A DNA stretch of 64,000 nucleotides from Paenibacillus sp. OVF10 (GCA_022836915.1 CP094668.1:3162001-3226000); one strand, 5' to 3'. Counted from the stretch's first letter, positions 27,416-37,390 are shown. Numbers and translations are program-made. The notes: generated from the sequence alone by a model not told the origin.

Positions 27416-28815
27416 ATGAATACTCAAGCGTTAACACCGAGACAGATTGTTGCAGAGCTTGACAAGTATATTGTAGGTCAAAAGAAAGCTAAAAAATCGG
27501 TAGCTGTAGCCCTTCGTAATCGTTATCGGCGTAGCCTTTTGCCTGAACACACTCAGGACGACATTGTGCCTAAAAATATTTTGATGATTGGACCTACCGG
27601 TGTGGGTAAAACGGAGATCGCCCGTCGCCTCGCTAAACTGGTAGGTGCGCCATTTGTGAAAGTGGAAGCTACCAAGTTCACTGAAGTAGGTTACGTTGGC
27701 CGTGACGTTGAATCGATGGTGCGTGATCTGATTGAGACATCACTGCGGATGGTGAAGCTGGAGCGGACTGAAAAAGTGAAAGACAAAGCTGAAGAAGCTG
27801 CCAACGAACGAATTGTACATATATTGGCTCCTTCACAGTCTAAGTCCAAGAATCAGCGCAATCCCTTTGAGATGATCTTTGGCAATAATGGTAACAACGT
27901 TCAGGAGCAGGATGAGCCAGAACCGGATACAGGAGTTGCGGAGCGTCGACGCAAGATCAAGTTTGATCTGTTGTCCGGCAAGTTGGAGGATGACATCATT
28001 GAGATTGATGTAGAAGACACTGCTCCTAACATGATGGACATGTTTGCTGGTCAAGGTAATGATCAGATGGGCATGAATATGCAGGAGATGTTTGGCAGCC
28101 TCTTACCTCGTCGTACGAAAAACGTAAACTCGCTATTAAAGAAGCGCGTAAAGTGTTGATCCAGGAAGAAGCAGGGAAATTGATCGACATGGATGATGTT
28201 ACCCAGGAGTCCATTCGCCGGGCGGAGCAGACAGGTATCATTTTCATAGATGAAATCGACAAGGTGGCCAGTCAAGGGCGCGGTAGTGGTCCTGATGTGT
28301 CCCGCGAGGGTGTGCAACGTGACATACTGCCTATCGTCGAAGGTTCAACGGTAATGACGAAGTATGGCCCTGTCAAAACCGATTATATTCTGTTTATGGC
28401 AGCTGGAGCATTCCACGTCGCCAAACCTTCTGATCTGATTCCTGAGCTTCAGGGGCGCTTCCCAATTCGTGTGGAACTAAGTAGTCTTACACTGGAGGAG
28501 TTTGTATCCATTCTGACTGAACCGCAAAATGCATTGACTAAGCAGTATGTTGATCTACTGCGCACCGAGAATATTGAGATTGAGTTCTCGGATGAGGCCA
28601 TTCGCGAGATTGCCAAATTGGCCGAATCCGTCAATCAAAATACAGAAAATATAGGTGCACGTCGACTGCATACGATTCTTGAGAAGCTTTTGGAGGATTT
28701 ATCCTTTGAGGCACCTGAGCTTACACTGGAACGTATGGTGATCACTCCGGAGTATGTCCGGGAGAAATTAAATGATATTGCGCTTGATCGTGATTTGAGT
28801 CAGTATATCCTGTAA
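27416..28815 (+). CDS. hslU: ATP-dependent protease ATPase subunit HslU (ClpY), frame broken at 28118-28122
   Basis: HslU is the AAA+ unfoldase of the HslUV protease. The N-terminus [22 protein letters not shown] is followed by Walker [16 protein letters not shown] (about residue 60), the I domain, Walker [13 protein letters not shown] and the sensor 2 region [25 protein letters not shown]. Restoring one A in the run 28118-28122 gives 466 residues, the usual length. TAGGAGGG precedes the ATG. No codY follows, unlike in B. subtilis. Confidence 0.96.
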
Positions 28816-28972
28816 CATGGAACTAGCAATGTAGTCGTTAAAATGATGTTATAAATGAACGGTATGCAAGAAAGTAGAGAACATTTGTGTGATCCACAAA
28901 GGGAAGCATTCCTTTAGCGATCCACAAAGGCTCTCTTACTTGACGACGCATATCGTTTATTTTTGTTTTATC

Positions 28973-29000
28973 TAAAGGATTTCAATGTTACAACCGATAA
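28973..29000 (+). promoter_or_regulatory. Weak candidate SigD-type promoter ahead of the fla/che operon
   Basis: TAAA (28973-28976) and ACCGATAA (28993-29000) are separated by 16 bases, near the SigD consensus TAAA-N15-GCCGATAT. It is about 800 bases before flgB, and a terminator at 29584 lies between. A sigD gene is encoded at the end of the operon, so feedback is possible, but this match alone is weak. The rest of the 28816-29796 gap has no gene I can support. Confidence 0.25.
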
Positions 29001-29583
29001 AAGATGTGGGGTTGTTATACGGATCGACAAAACCTAGGACTTGTGCCGCATGTATACGAAGTTAAAACCTATCGGAGTGGTAGTTATTCTTCGTTTACAT
29101 ACCCAATGATTCCCATTAAAAGAATTTTTCTTATTCCAAGTCTGGTCATCGGTTTAGTCGATAGATTGGTAAATGTTGCGTAAATGCGCAAAATGATGAA
29201 TTGTTGAAAAGTGTGAACCCACTAATTGTTTTCTTAAAATTAAAATATATAGACGCCGCTTAATTGTTAAGAAAGTGTTGTGTAGGAAGGTCGAGTTTTC
29301 TTCATCATTGAAAGATAACTTGTCAATTGATTAATATATAGCTTTGTATGTATATCTATCATATTGTCCATAAACCCTTACTACAACGGCAAAAAATTCT
29401 AACATTATCAACTATGAAATATTCGGAAATATACATAATTACGGGCGTTGTAAGCTCATGTTGAGACTTGAAAGTTTTTTTTATTTTAAGAATGTTTAAG
29501 AACAATCAGGGAGAGTATTAACATACTTTTGTTTTGGGCCCGAACATTTACGAAAAAATTCATAATTTGCAGAAAATACACAA

Positions 29584-29624
29584 AAAGCCCTGTCTTTCAG
29601 AAAAGATAGGGCTTTTTTCTTATT
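29584..29624 (+). terminator. Rho-independent terminator or attenuator upstream of flgB
   Basis: AAAAGCCCTGTCTTT-cag-AAAAGATAGGGCTTTTTTC is a long stem with a T6 tail. It is 770 bases beyond hslU and 175 bases before flgB, so it either ends a transcript from the gap or controls entry into the flagellar operon. Confidence 0.8.
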
Positions 29625-29750
29625 GTAATAAATCCCAAACTCGAAGAAACTTATGTTATACGACAACATCAGAGTTAATTCTACTTAAGTCCTAGAAAAC
29701 CGTGTAAAGACGAATGTTTTTGTCGAAAAAAACATAAGAATTTTCAAGGG

Positions 29751-29771
29751 AAAAGATTCAATCTTTTTCCA
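29751..29771 (+). other. Hairpin just upstream of flgB
   Basis: GGGAAAAGAT-tca-ATCTTTTTCC forms a stem of about 10 pairs that ends 26 bases before the flgB start and 14 bases before its ribosome-binding site GAGAGGAGGGG. It could influence translation or stability of the leader. Confidence 0.4.
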
Positions 29772-29796
29772 TTACTTCTAAAGAGAGGAGGGGATT

Positions 29797-30204
29797 GTGA
29801 ATCTTTTAAACGATATCAGCTTTAAAAGATTGCAAGGTGCACTCGATGCGTCCAATATCAGACAACGAACGATTGCTGACAACATCGCGAACGCCGATAC
29901 CCCGTATTTCAAGCGCTCGAACGTTTCTTTTGAAGAAATGTTGCAAGGGCAAATGAATGGAGATATGCCTGTTCTTAAGGGTAAAGTAACTGATGCAAGG
30001 CATTTTGTCATAGGTCCTTCCTCTTCCGTACCAACGCCAGTAGTTAATATGGACCAGTCAACCTCCATGAATAACAACGAAAACAATGTCGATATAGACA
30101 GAGAAATGAGTCTTCTGGCGGAGAATCAGTTGCGTTATAACGCTTATATTCAGCAAGTGAACGAACAAATTAAAATTATGCGTGTTGGCGTGGAAGGGAG
30201 ATAA
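29797..30204 (+). CDS. flgB: Flagellar basal-body rod protein FlgB
   Basis: FlgB forms the proximal rod. The 135-residue protein has the rod-family N-terminus with IADNIANADTPYFKRSNVSF and the C-terminal coiled segment LLAENQLRYNAYIQQVNEQI. The start is GTG at 29797, eight bases after AGAGAGGAGGGG. It is the first gene of a roughly 32-kb flagellar/chemotaxis operon in which most genes overlap or are a few bases apart. Confidence 0.96.
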   Translation: MNLLNDISFKRLQGALDASNIRQRTIADNIANADTPYFKRSNVSFEEMLQGQMNGDMPVLKGKVTDARHFVIGPSSSVPTPVVNMDQSTSMNNNENNVDIDREMSLLAENQLRYNAYIQQVNEQIKIMRVGVEGR

Positions 30205-30210
30205 CCTAAA

Positions 30211-30660
30211 TTGAACATTAGTAATAGTTTTAGTATCAGTAGCTCAGCTCTGACAGCCCAACGGTTGCGGATGGACGTCATATCTTCCAACATTGCCAAC
30301 GCAGAGACGACGCGCGCGAGCGTATCCAATGGTGAAGCGGTCCCTTACAAACGTAAAATGGTTGTGCTTGAGCCGAATAAAACGTCATTTGGTACGATGT
30401 TGCAAAATCAGATGAGAGGTAGCGGTTCAGGAGATGGCGTAAGAGTAACGGAGATTCGGGAGGATCAGTCACCTTTGAAGCCTGTGTATGACCCTTCTCA
30501 TCCAGATGCCAATGCAGAAGGATATGTATTTATGCCTAATGTGGATATTGCGAAAGAAATGGTCGACATGATCTCTGCTTCGCGTTCCTATGAAGCAAAC
30601 GTAACAGCACTGAATTCAACCAAAGCGATGATCTCCAAAGCTTTGGAGATTGGAAGATAA
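30211..30660 (+). CDS. flgC: Flagellar basal-body rod protein FlgC
   Basis: FlgC is a rod protein of 149 residues. It has the N-terminal SALTAQRLRMDVISSNIANAET motif shared by axial proteins and the C-terminal VDMISASRSYEANVTALNSTKAMISKALEIGR. It starts with TTG six bases after flgB; GGGAGATAAC serves as the ribosome-binding site. Confidence 0.96.
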   Translation: MNISNSFSISSSALTAQRLRMDVISSNIANAETTRASVSNGEAVPYKRKMVVLEPNKTSFGTMLQNQMRGSGSGDGVRVTEIREDQSPLKPVYDPSHPDANAEGYVFMPNVDIAKEMVDMISASRSYEANVTALNSTKAMISKALEIGR

Positions 30661-30718
30661 TCTGCTTTGAAATGAAAATAAGAAAAATACAAACCAGGGA
30701 TGAAGGGGAGGGACATTA

Positions 30719-31030
30719 ATGATTCAGAACAACATGTTTAGCACACAGGGGATACAACCGCTACAGATGAAGAGTGCAACCGAAAGTAAGCCTTCTACAC
30801 CAGCCGAAACCATTCAGAGCTTCGGTACATACTTACAGAATGCATTAGGATCCGTCGCAGCACAGGAGGCTCAATCGCATGAAATGTCGAATCAATTTTT
30901 GGTCGGCAAAGCGAATGTGGACCAGGTGATGATTGCTTCAGAACAGGCCTTGTTAAGCCTACAACTCACAACTCAAGTCCGAAACAAAGTGGTCGAAGCA
31001 TACCAGGAAGTTATGCGAACGCAGTTATAA
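30719..31030 (+). CDS. fliE: Flagellar hook-basal body protein FliE
   Basis: FliE joins the MS ring and the rod. The 103-residue protein has a variable N-terminus and the conserved C-terminal half, including VGKANVDQVMIASEQALLSL and QVRNKVVEAYQEVMRTQL. GGGGAGGG precedes the ATG. The 137-base gap to fliF contains a small AGCAGC/GCTGCT hairpin but no gene. Confidence 0.95.
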   Translation: MIQNNMFSTQGIQPLQMKSATESKPSTPAETIQSFGTYLQNALGSVAAQEAQSHEMSNQFLVGKANVDQVMIASEQALLSLQLTTQVRNKVVEAYQEVMRTQL

Positions 31031-31167
31031 AATAACCTACTTGCGCTTCGATAATAGCGCTGATCATTACAACAAAGCAGCTGCGATGCTGCTCCTGATC
31101 GTCAACCTATGAAACGGCGAGGGTTGAGTAAGGACAGACTAAGCAAAGTTTCGGATGGGGTGACAGA

Positions 31168-32751
31168 GTGAATGAGAGAATCGCCCAGTACAGGGATAAG
31201 GCATCCCAGTATTGGAATAGTTTTAGCAAAAAGCAAAAAGTATTATTTATATCCACCTTCCTGTTCCTGATTTTGGCTGCTGTTGTACTCACGATGCAAT
31301 TGTCCAAGACGGAATATGAAGTAGCTTTTACAGATTTGAATGCAAGTGATTCAGCGGGCGTGATCAGTTATCTCGATTCATCTAGCATTCCATACAAATT
31401 AAGTTCAGATGGCAAGACCATATCCGTACCGAGTACAAGTGTTGCAATTGCAAAGGTGAATGTTGGATCTCAAGGGATTATTCAGAATGGTTCATTAGGG
31501 TATAAGTCATTCGAGGAGTCATCATCGCCGATCGGAATGACGGATAAAGAGTTTGATGTAAAGTACAACAACGCTATAAACGGAGAAGTTGAACAGTTAC
31601 TTCAGCGGATGCAAGGGATACAGGATGCTAAAGTACTCGTTAATATGCCGAAAGATAACATCTTTGCTGGTTTAGAAGAACAAGACAAAGCATCAGCATC
31701 GGTAGCTCTTCAATTCAAACCGGGTTATCACCCCAATCAGGCAGCGGTAGATGGCTACTTTAACTTGGTTAAAACTGCAATTCCTAATCTGCCTGTTGAG
31801 AACATCACGATTACGAACACAGATGAAGCAGAATTGATTCCAACTGCCCGAGGTGGCAGTGGAGGGTTGTCTTCCGAAGTCCAAGAGAACATGGCATTAC
31901 AGAAAAAGTTTGAAAACGATGTCCGTAATAACGTAAAGCAATTCCTTTCCCAGATTGTAGGCGAAGACAAAGTTAATGTTTTGGTAGCCTCCAAGCTTAA
32001 TTTTGACAAAGAAACACGTAAGGAAAATCTGGTCACACCTGTTGATGTAGATAATATGAAAGGCATCGAGATCAGTGTGCAGGAGATTCAAAAGAGTTAC
32101 ACTGGCGCAAGCAACCCAACAGGTGGAGTTGCTGGCACAGGACAAGAGGAAGTTCCGGGTTATCCATCATCTGATGCAGCCGGTAACTCTACCTCCGAAG
32201 AATCATCAAGCACTATAAACTACGATGTTAATCGAATCGCCAAGGATATTATTTCCAGTCCGTATACTGTAAAAGATTTAACCATTAACGTTGCAGTTGA
32301 ACCACCGAATGGAGAAACAGAATTACAGGGACCGGTTCAGGACGCAATTGAGAACATTTTGGTTAACATTGTTCGTGCTTCACTGGCAGACTCAGGCACT
32401 GTAATAAGTGACGCCGATCTGACAAAGAAAGTTTCAGTCATGTCACAAGGATTCCAGACTGCCTCTACAGACAATACAGGTTTCCAGCTTTCCTCAACGA
32501 TGATGTGGGGTGGAGGCGCACTCATAGCGGCATTGATCGCAGCGGTAGTTATTTTGTTAGTACGCCGTCGCCGCAAACAAAACGAAGTCGAAGAAGAAGA
32601 GATTCCTCTTCCAATAGCAACAGAGTTCCCGTCCATTACGCTGGACAGTGTAACGAACGAAAGTCAGGTGCGCAAACAATTGGAGAGTTTGGCCAAGAAA
32701 AAGCCAGACGAATTCGTCAATCTGCTGCGTACATGGCTGGCTGACGAATAG
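31168..32751 (+). CDS. fliF: Flagellar MS-ring protein FliF
   Basis: FliF builds the MS ring, the membrane base of the flagellum. The 527-residue protein has a first transmembrane helix at about residues 27-46 (LFISTFLFLILAAVVLTMQL), ring-building domains with DKEFDVKYNNAINGEVEQLL and VLVNMPKDNIF, a long Ser/Gly-rich section, a second transmembrane helix at about 450-468, and the basic then acidic tail that binds FliG. The start is a GTG. Confidence 0.97.
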   Translation: MNERIAQYRDKASQYWNSFSKKQKVLFISTFLFLILAAVVLTMQLSKTEYEVAFTDLNASDSAGVISYLDSSSIPYKLSSDGKTISVPSTSVAIAKVNVGSQGIIQNGSLGYKSFEESSSPIGMTDKEFDVKYNNAINGEVEQLLQRMQGIQDAKVLVNMPKDNIFAGLEEQDKASASVALQFKPGYHPNQAAVDGYFNLVKTAIPNLPVENITITNTDEAELIPTARGGSGGLSSEVQENMALQKKFENDVRNNVKQFLSQIVGEDKVNVLVASKLNFDKETRKENLVTPVDVDNMKGIEISVQEIQKSYTGASNPTGGVAGTGQEEVPGYPSSDAAGNSTSEESSSTINYDVNRIAKDIISSPYTVKDLTINVAVEPPNGETELQGPVQDAIENILVNIVRASLADSGTVISDADLTKKVSVMSQGFQTASTDNTGFQLSSTMMWGGGALIAALIAAVVILLVRRRRKQNEVEEEEIPLPIATEFPSITLDSVTNESQVRKQLESLAKKKPDEFVNLLRTWLADE

Positions 32752-32762
32752 AGGTGAACGCA

Positions 32763-33779
32763 TTGGCGAAGGCAAGCAGTCAAGGTTTGACTGGAAGACA
32801 AAAAGCAGCAATTTTGTTGATTACATTAGGTCCGGAAGTCTCGGCTCAGATCTTCAAACATCTGCGTGATGAGGAGATTGAGCAACTTACGTTGGAAATT
32901 GCCAACGTGCGCAAGGTTGATTCTTCCGAAAAGGACATGATTATGGCCGAGTTTCACCAGATCTGTCTGGCGCAGGAATATATTTCTCAGGGCGGTATCA
33001 ATTATGCGAGAGAAATCCTGGAGAAAGCTCTGGGTTCTTCAAAAGCACTTGAAGTCATTAACCGTTTGACAGCTACGCTGCAAGTCAGACCATTTGACTT
33101 TGCACGCAAAGCAGATCCGAACCAAATTTTGAACTTTATTCAGAATGAAAGCCCGCAAACAATTGCCCTGGTTCTGTCTTACCTGCAATTCGAACAGGCA
33201 GCAGCGATTCTATCATCCTTGCCACAAGAGAAACAGGCAGATGTCGCTCGCCGGGTGGCTGTTATGGATAGTACTTCGCCGGAAGTCATCTCTCAAGTGG
33301 AGCGGGTTCTGGAACAAAAACTTTCTTCTACCGTAACGCAGGATTACACGAATGCGGGTGGTATTGAATCGATCGTTCAGATTCTGAACGGAGTCGATCG
33401 TGGTACAGAGCGTACCATTTTGGACTCGCTTGAAATTCAGGATCCTGAGCTTGCGGAGGAAATCAAAAAACGCATGTTTGTATTCGAAGATATCGTCAAT
33501 GTGGATGATCGTTCGATTCAGCGCATTATTCGGGATATCGACAACGCAGATTTGCAGCTGGCACTCAAAGTGGCAAGCGAAGAAGTTCGGGATGCCGTGT
33601 TCCGGAATATGTCGAAACGGATGTCCGAGACATTCAAAGAAGAGATGGAATTCATGGGACCTGTGCGATTGCGTGATGTTGAGGAAGCTCAGACACGTAT
33701 CGTAGGAACGATACGCAGATTGGAAGAAGCCGGTGAGATCATTATCGCACGCGGTGGAGGAGATGATATCATTGTCTAA
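32763..33779 (+). CDS. fliG: Flagellar motor switch protein FliG
   Basis: FliG links FliF to the switch and contacts the stator. It has 338 residues, with LTGRQKAAILLITLG, YISQGGINYAREIL and the torque domain motif EEMEFMGPVRLRDVEEAQ. I choose the TTG at 32763 (MAKASSQGL) because GAGGTG at 32751-32756 serves as its ribosome-binding site. The in-frame GTG at 32754 is part of that site and unlikely to be the start. Confidence 0.96.
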   Translation: MAKASSQGLTGRQKAAILLITLGPEVSAQIFKHLRDEEIEQLTLEIANVRKVDSSEKDMIMAEFHQICLAQEYISQGGINYAREILEKALGSSKALEVINRLTATLQVRPFDFARKADPNQILNFIQNESPQTIALVLSYLQFEQAAAILSSLPQEKQADVARRVAVMDSTSPEVISQVERVLEQKLSSTVTQDYTNAGGIESIVQILNGVDRGTERTILDSLEIQDPELAEEIKKRMFVFEDIVNVDDRSIQRIIRDIDNADLQLALKVASEEVRDAVFRNMSKRMSETFKEEMEFMGPVRLRDVEEAQTRIVGTIRRLEEAGEIIIARGGGDDIIV

Positions 33780-34635
33780 TTTGATTAAATCTTTCCAGTA
33801 TGTACCCGTTGATGACCGCAAAAAACTTGAAAATCATCATCATTATGGTGGTACTGAGGAGTCTGAAACGGAATTATACGGTGACAGTGCTGAAGGTTCT
33901 GAAGCAGAAACGCTTCAAGCACGCGTGGACGAAGAAACACAACGTCTTACCGCAGAAATGCTGGAAGATGCCAAGGAGTTTGCAGAAAAGCAAGTACGTG
34001 AAGCTTCAGAAGAGGCAGAGCGCATGCTTCAAGAGGCCCGTGAACAGATCGACAGCTGGTGGCAGGAACAACGACAACAGGATGAACATCTGACTGAAGC
34101 GCTTCGTTCACAAGGTTTCCAACAGGGTTTTGAAGAAGGCAAAGTACAAGCTGAACTGGATCTCCAGGTGCAGATCGAAAAGATGATGATTGAAGCCCAG
34201 GAAGTGCTCAAGGAAGCTTATGTAGCGAAAGATCAGATCATTCAGGAAGCCGAACCTTTCCTCGTGGAGCTCGCTTGCGGAATCGCTGAGAAAGTCATTG
34301 ATAAGCAACTTACCATTGAACCCGATCATACATTGGAACTGATTCGTCAGAGTTTGTCACGTAAACGGGAGCAGGGGTTAATCACACTCTGTGTGGCACC
34401 TGATCAGTTTACATTTGTACAGGCAGCTCGTGAAGAATTGTCTCTGTCCATTGACTCTCAGGCAGAATTGCAGATTTTGCCTGATTCAACGGTCAAAGAT
34501 AAGGGATGTGTCATTCGTTCTTCGTTCGGAAGTGTAGATGCGAGAATTGATACACAGCTTGCTGAGATTAAAAAAGAACTGGTCCGCATAGCACTTGAGG
34601 ATGAGGAGCGAAAAAATCAACATGAAGGTTCTTAG
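33772..34635 (+). CDS. fliH: Flagellar export ATPase regulator FliH
   Basis: FliH holds the FliI ATPase at the export gate. About 287 residues: a charged coiled-coil N-terminal half with many Glu-Ala repeats (ARVDEETQRLTAEML) and a globular C-terminal half with FLVELACGIAEKVIDKQL and VDARIDTQLAEIKKELVRIA. It overlaps the end of fliG. GGTGGAGGAG points to the TTG at 33772 (SNLIKSFQYVPV) better than to the ATG at 33763. Confidence 0.93.
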   Translation: MSNLIKSFQYVPVDDRKKLENHHHYGGTEESETELYGDSAEGSEAETLQARVDEETQRLTAEMLEDAKEFAEKQVREASEEAERMLQEAREQIDSWWQEQRQQDEHLTEALRSQGFQQGFEEGKVQAELDLQVQIEKMMIEAQEVLKEAYVAKDQIIQEAEPFLVELACGIAEKVIDKQLTIEPDHTLELIRQSLSRKREQGLITLCVAPDQFTFVQAAREELSLSIDSQAELQILPDSTVKDKGCVIRSSFGSVDARIDTQLAEIKKELVRIALEDEERKNQHEGS

Positions 34636-35941
34636 TTCACAGCGATATATGGAACATTTGCGCCAATTCGATCCTGTTCGTATTAACGGCAAAGTTACTC
34701 AGGTCATTGGTCTTATGGTGGAGTCAGAAGGGCCAGATGCAAGTATCGGTGACGTATGTTATATCTATCCTGGTAAATCAGCCAAGCCTCTTCAGGCCGA
34801 AGTTGTTGGGTTTCGAGATAACAAAGTGCTACTTATGCCACTGGGTGAACTACAATCCATCGGTCCTGGTTGCGATGTAGTAGGTACGGGTAAACCGCTC
34901 GGCGTTCAGGTAGGCTCCGAATTGCTCGGTAAAGTGTTGGATGGACTTGGACAACCGCTGGACGGTTCCCTTCTTCCATCAAGAATGCCGATGTACTCTA
35001 CCTCCAATACTCCGGTCAATCCAATGGATCGTCCACGTGTACTTGAAACGATGGGTGTTGGTGTAAGAGCTATCGATGGATTACTGACCGTAGGTAAGGG
35101 ACAGCGTGTAGGTATTTTTGCTGGTTCTGGTGTTGGTAAGAGTACATTGATGGGTATGATTGCTCGTAATACAGCAGCAGATGTCAATGTCATCGCGCTT
35201 GTGGGTGAGCGTGGACGTGAGGTACGCGACTTTATTGAACGGGATTTGGGTCCGGAAGGACTGGAACGCTCCGTAGTCATTGTTGCAACTTCAGATCAGC
35301 CTGCCCTGATTCGGATTAAGGGAGCAGTTATTGCGACAACTATTGCAGAGTATTTCCGAGATCGTGGAATGAACGTGATGCTCATGATGGATTCGGTAAC
35401 CCGATATGCGATGGCACAAAGGGAAGTTGGTCTGGCCGTAGGTGAACCTCCGGCAATGAGAGGATATACGCCATCGGTTTTTGCAAGTTTGCCCAAACTG
35501 CTTGAAAGGGCGGGTACAGGACCTACCGGTTCGATTACAGCCTTTTACACCGTTCTGGTCGATGGGGATGACATGAATGAACCAATTGCGGATGCGGTAA
35601 GGGGTATTCTGGATGGACACATTGTGTTAAATCGATCCATTGCAAATAAAGGTCATTTTCCAGCGATTGATGTGCTAGCCAGCATAAGTCGTGTTATGAA
35701 GGATATTGCTCCGGAAGAGCAGTTGGAAGCCGTTAATAATATGAAACGTTTGATGGCTGTGTATAAAGAATCGGAAGATTTGATCAATATTGGAGCTTAC
35801 CAGCGGGGATCAAATGCAGCCATAGATGAATCGATAGACCAGATTGATAGTATATGGAACTTTACCAAGCAGAAAGTCGACGAGAAAGTCACTTTAAGTG
35901 AAGTACAGGAACGTTTGATTCTTGAATTTGCAAGGAGATGA
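34622..35941 (+). CDS. fliI: Flagellum-specific ATPase FliI
   Basis: FliI is the export ATPase related to the F1 beta subunit. With the ATG at 34622, preceded by GAGGAGCG, it has 439 residues. The Walker A GIFAGSGVGKSTLMG lies near residue 164, then GERGREVRDFIERDLG and DSVTRYAMAQREVGLA. It overlaps fliH by 14 bases, so the genes are translationally coupled. Confidence 0.97.
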   Translation: MKVLSSQRYMEHLRQFDPVRINGKVTQVIGLMVESEGPDASIGDVCYIYPGKSAKPLQAEVVGFRDNKVLLMPLGELQSIGPGCDVVGTGKPLGVQVGSELLGKVLDGLGQPLDGSLLPSRMPMYSTSNTPVNPMDRPRVLETMGVGVRAIDGLLTVGKGQRVGIFAGSGVGKSTLMGMIARNTAADVNVIALVGERGREVRDFIERDLGPEGLERSVVIVATSDQPALIRIKGAVIATTIAEYFRDRGMNVMLMMDSVTRYAMAQREVGLAVGEPPAMRGYTPSVFASLPKLLERAGTGPTGSITAFYTVLVDGDDMNEPIADAVRGILDGHIVLNRSIANKGHFPAIDVLASISRVMKDIAPEEQLEAVNNMKRLMAVYKESEDLINIGAYQRGSNAAIDESIDQIDSIWNFTKQKVDEKVTLSEVQERLILEFARR

Positions 35942-35952
35942 ATGGGTAAACG

Positions 35953-36405
35953 ATGAAATTTCGATATCATTTCCAGAAAGTTGTTGACCTGAAGAGTAAT
36001 GAAAAAACACAGGCAGAGTGGATGTTATCCACAGCGATCGGCAAACTTCAGACGGAGGAAGAACATCTGATACAACTTCTGAACGACAGAAGTAATCTGA
36101 TCGGCATTATCCAATCTGCTACGGAAAATACAGCGTCTGTAAACAGTCTGCAGGAGATGCAGCGTTATGTACATCACCTTGACGAGTGCATTTCACGCAA
36201 AAACAGTGATGTTAAACATGCTCAGGTCAATGTGCAGCGGAATCAGACGTTTCTAAACGGTAAGATGATTGACGAAAAAGTATGGCTTGGAGCGAGAGAC
36301 AAGGCCAAAATCAAATTTCAGCAGGAGATGCTCCTCCGGGAACAGAACGATCTGGACGAGATGGCTACTGTACGCTTCGCTGCCAAAGCCGGACGCGCGA
36401 ATTGA
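35953..36405 (+). CDS. fliJ: Flagellar export protein FliJ
   Basis: FliJ is a coiled-coil chaperone escort resembling the gamma subunit of F1. The 150-residue protein starts MKFRYHFQKVVDLKSNEKTQAEW and consists of two long amphipathic helices ending MLLREQNDLDEMATVRFAAK. It follows fliI after 11 bases. Confidence 0.94.
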   Translation: MKFRYHFQKVVDLKSNEKTQAEWMLSTAIGKLQTEEEHLIQLLNDRSNLIGIIQSATENTASVNSLQEMQRYVHHLDECISRKNSDVKHAQVNVQRNQTFLNGKMIDEKVWLGARDKAKIKFQQEMLLREQNDLDEMATVRFAAKAGRAN

Positions 36406-36448
36406 TGTGAGCCGGACGCGAAGTTGTCTCGTGAAGGAGGAATGAACG

Positions 36449-37390
36449 ATGGCTGTTAAAGATGATAGCGACATGGAAAAAGAGTCGGGAGGCGGTTGGG
36501 AAAAATTTCTCATGATTTCAATCCCGATTGTATTCACCGTAGTACTGCTAGGTGTACTACTTACGCTATTTAATGTAGATATTCGTAATAATTTGTTTGA
36601 ATTCGCCAACAAGATACCGGTAGTCAAGGAATGGGTACCTGATCCTGTACTGGATCCGGAGAAGGAGAAGCTGGAGAAGAGTGAGCAGCAGGTTGAAAGT
36701 GCTGAAGCCACAATCGAAAAGCTGAAATCCCAGGTAACTGCCAAAGAAACAGAGCTCAAGGCAGCACAGGAAGCTACAACAACCGAAGCAAAGAAGGCAA
36801 CGGACCTTCAGAAGAAGTTGGATGATGCGGAAAAAGCGGCTGAAACGGCTACAGCAGCAACGCCAGAGACGGAATCTGATTATCAAAAACAAATCAAAGA
36901 TTTGGCTAAAATGTATGCTGACATGAGCCCAAGCAAAGCTGCACCTATTTTGCAAAATATGACGAATGAGGAAATGGTATTGTTGTTGAATGCCATGCAG
37001 TCATCTGCTCGGACCAAGGTGCTTGAAAAGATGGACCCGAAAACAGCAGCCGATGTCACCATGATGATGAAGGATGCTAAACCGTCCGGGGATCTGGCAC
37101 TGGATGCACTGCAATCCAGATTGAAGAAAGAAACCGCAGCAACTTCAACTGCATCCACAACCACAAGCAAAAACCTGGATAAAAACCAGCTTAGTCAAAC
37201 ATTTGCTTCGATGTCTGCTTCAAGTGGTGCCAAGCTATTATTGGAAACATACAAGTTAAGTCCTGACAAAACATTGACCATCCTGAATTCAGTAGATGAT
37301 GCAACACGCTCTCAATTGCTTGAGAACATGTCTTCAGAGGACTCGGTTGAAACTGCAAAAATTTTGAACAAATTAATGGGTAACAAGTAG
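36449..37390 (+). CDS. MotE-like/YlxF-type flagellar protein with MgtE-N-like domain
   Basis: The 313-residue protein has one transmembrane helix at about residues 23-45 (MISIPIVFTVVLLGVLLTLF), a coiled coil (about 75-140, EQQVESAEATIEKLKSQ), and a C-terminal region with repeated helices of the MgtE intracellular N type (KMYADMSPSKAAPILQNM; TFASMSASSGAKLLLETY). B. subtilis ylxF occupies the same place. MotE proteins help FliI/FliJ or stator function. GAAGGAGG precedes the ATG. Confidence 0.88.
   Translation: MAVKDDSDMEKESGGGWEKFLMISIPIVFTVVLLGVLLTLFNVDIRNNLFEFANKIPVVKEWVPDPVLDPEKEKLEKSEQQVESAEATIEKLKSQVTAKETELKAAQEATTTEAKKATDLQKKLDDAEKAAETATAATPETESDYQKQIKDLAKMYADMSPSKAAPILQNMTNEEMVLLLNAMQSSARTKVLEKMDPKTAADVTMMMKDAKPSGDLALDALQSRLKKETAATSTASTTTSKNLDKNQLSQTFASMSASSGAKLLLETYKLSPDKTLTILNSVDDATRSQLLENMSSEDSVETAKILNKLMGNK

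Noticed and set aside
28816..29796. Possible codY remnant in the gap before flgB
   Set aside because: No frame of any phase shows CodY-like residues; every open stretch is short and AT-rich.
31031..31167. AGCAGC/GCTGCT hairpin between fliE and fliF as a terminator
   Set aside because: It has no T run, and genes on both sides belong to the same operon.
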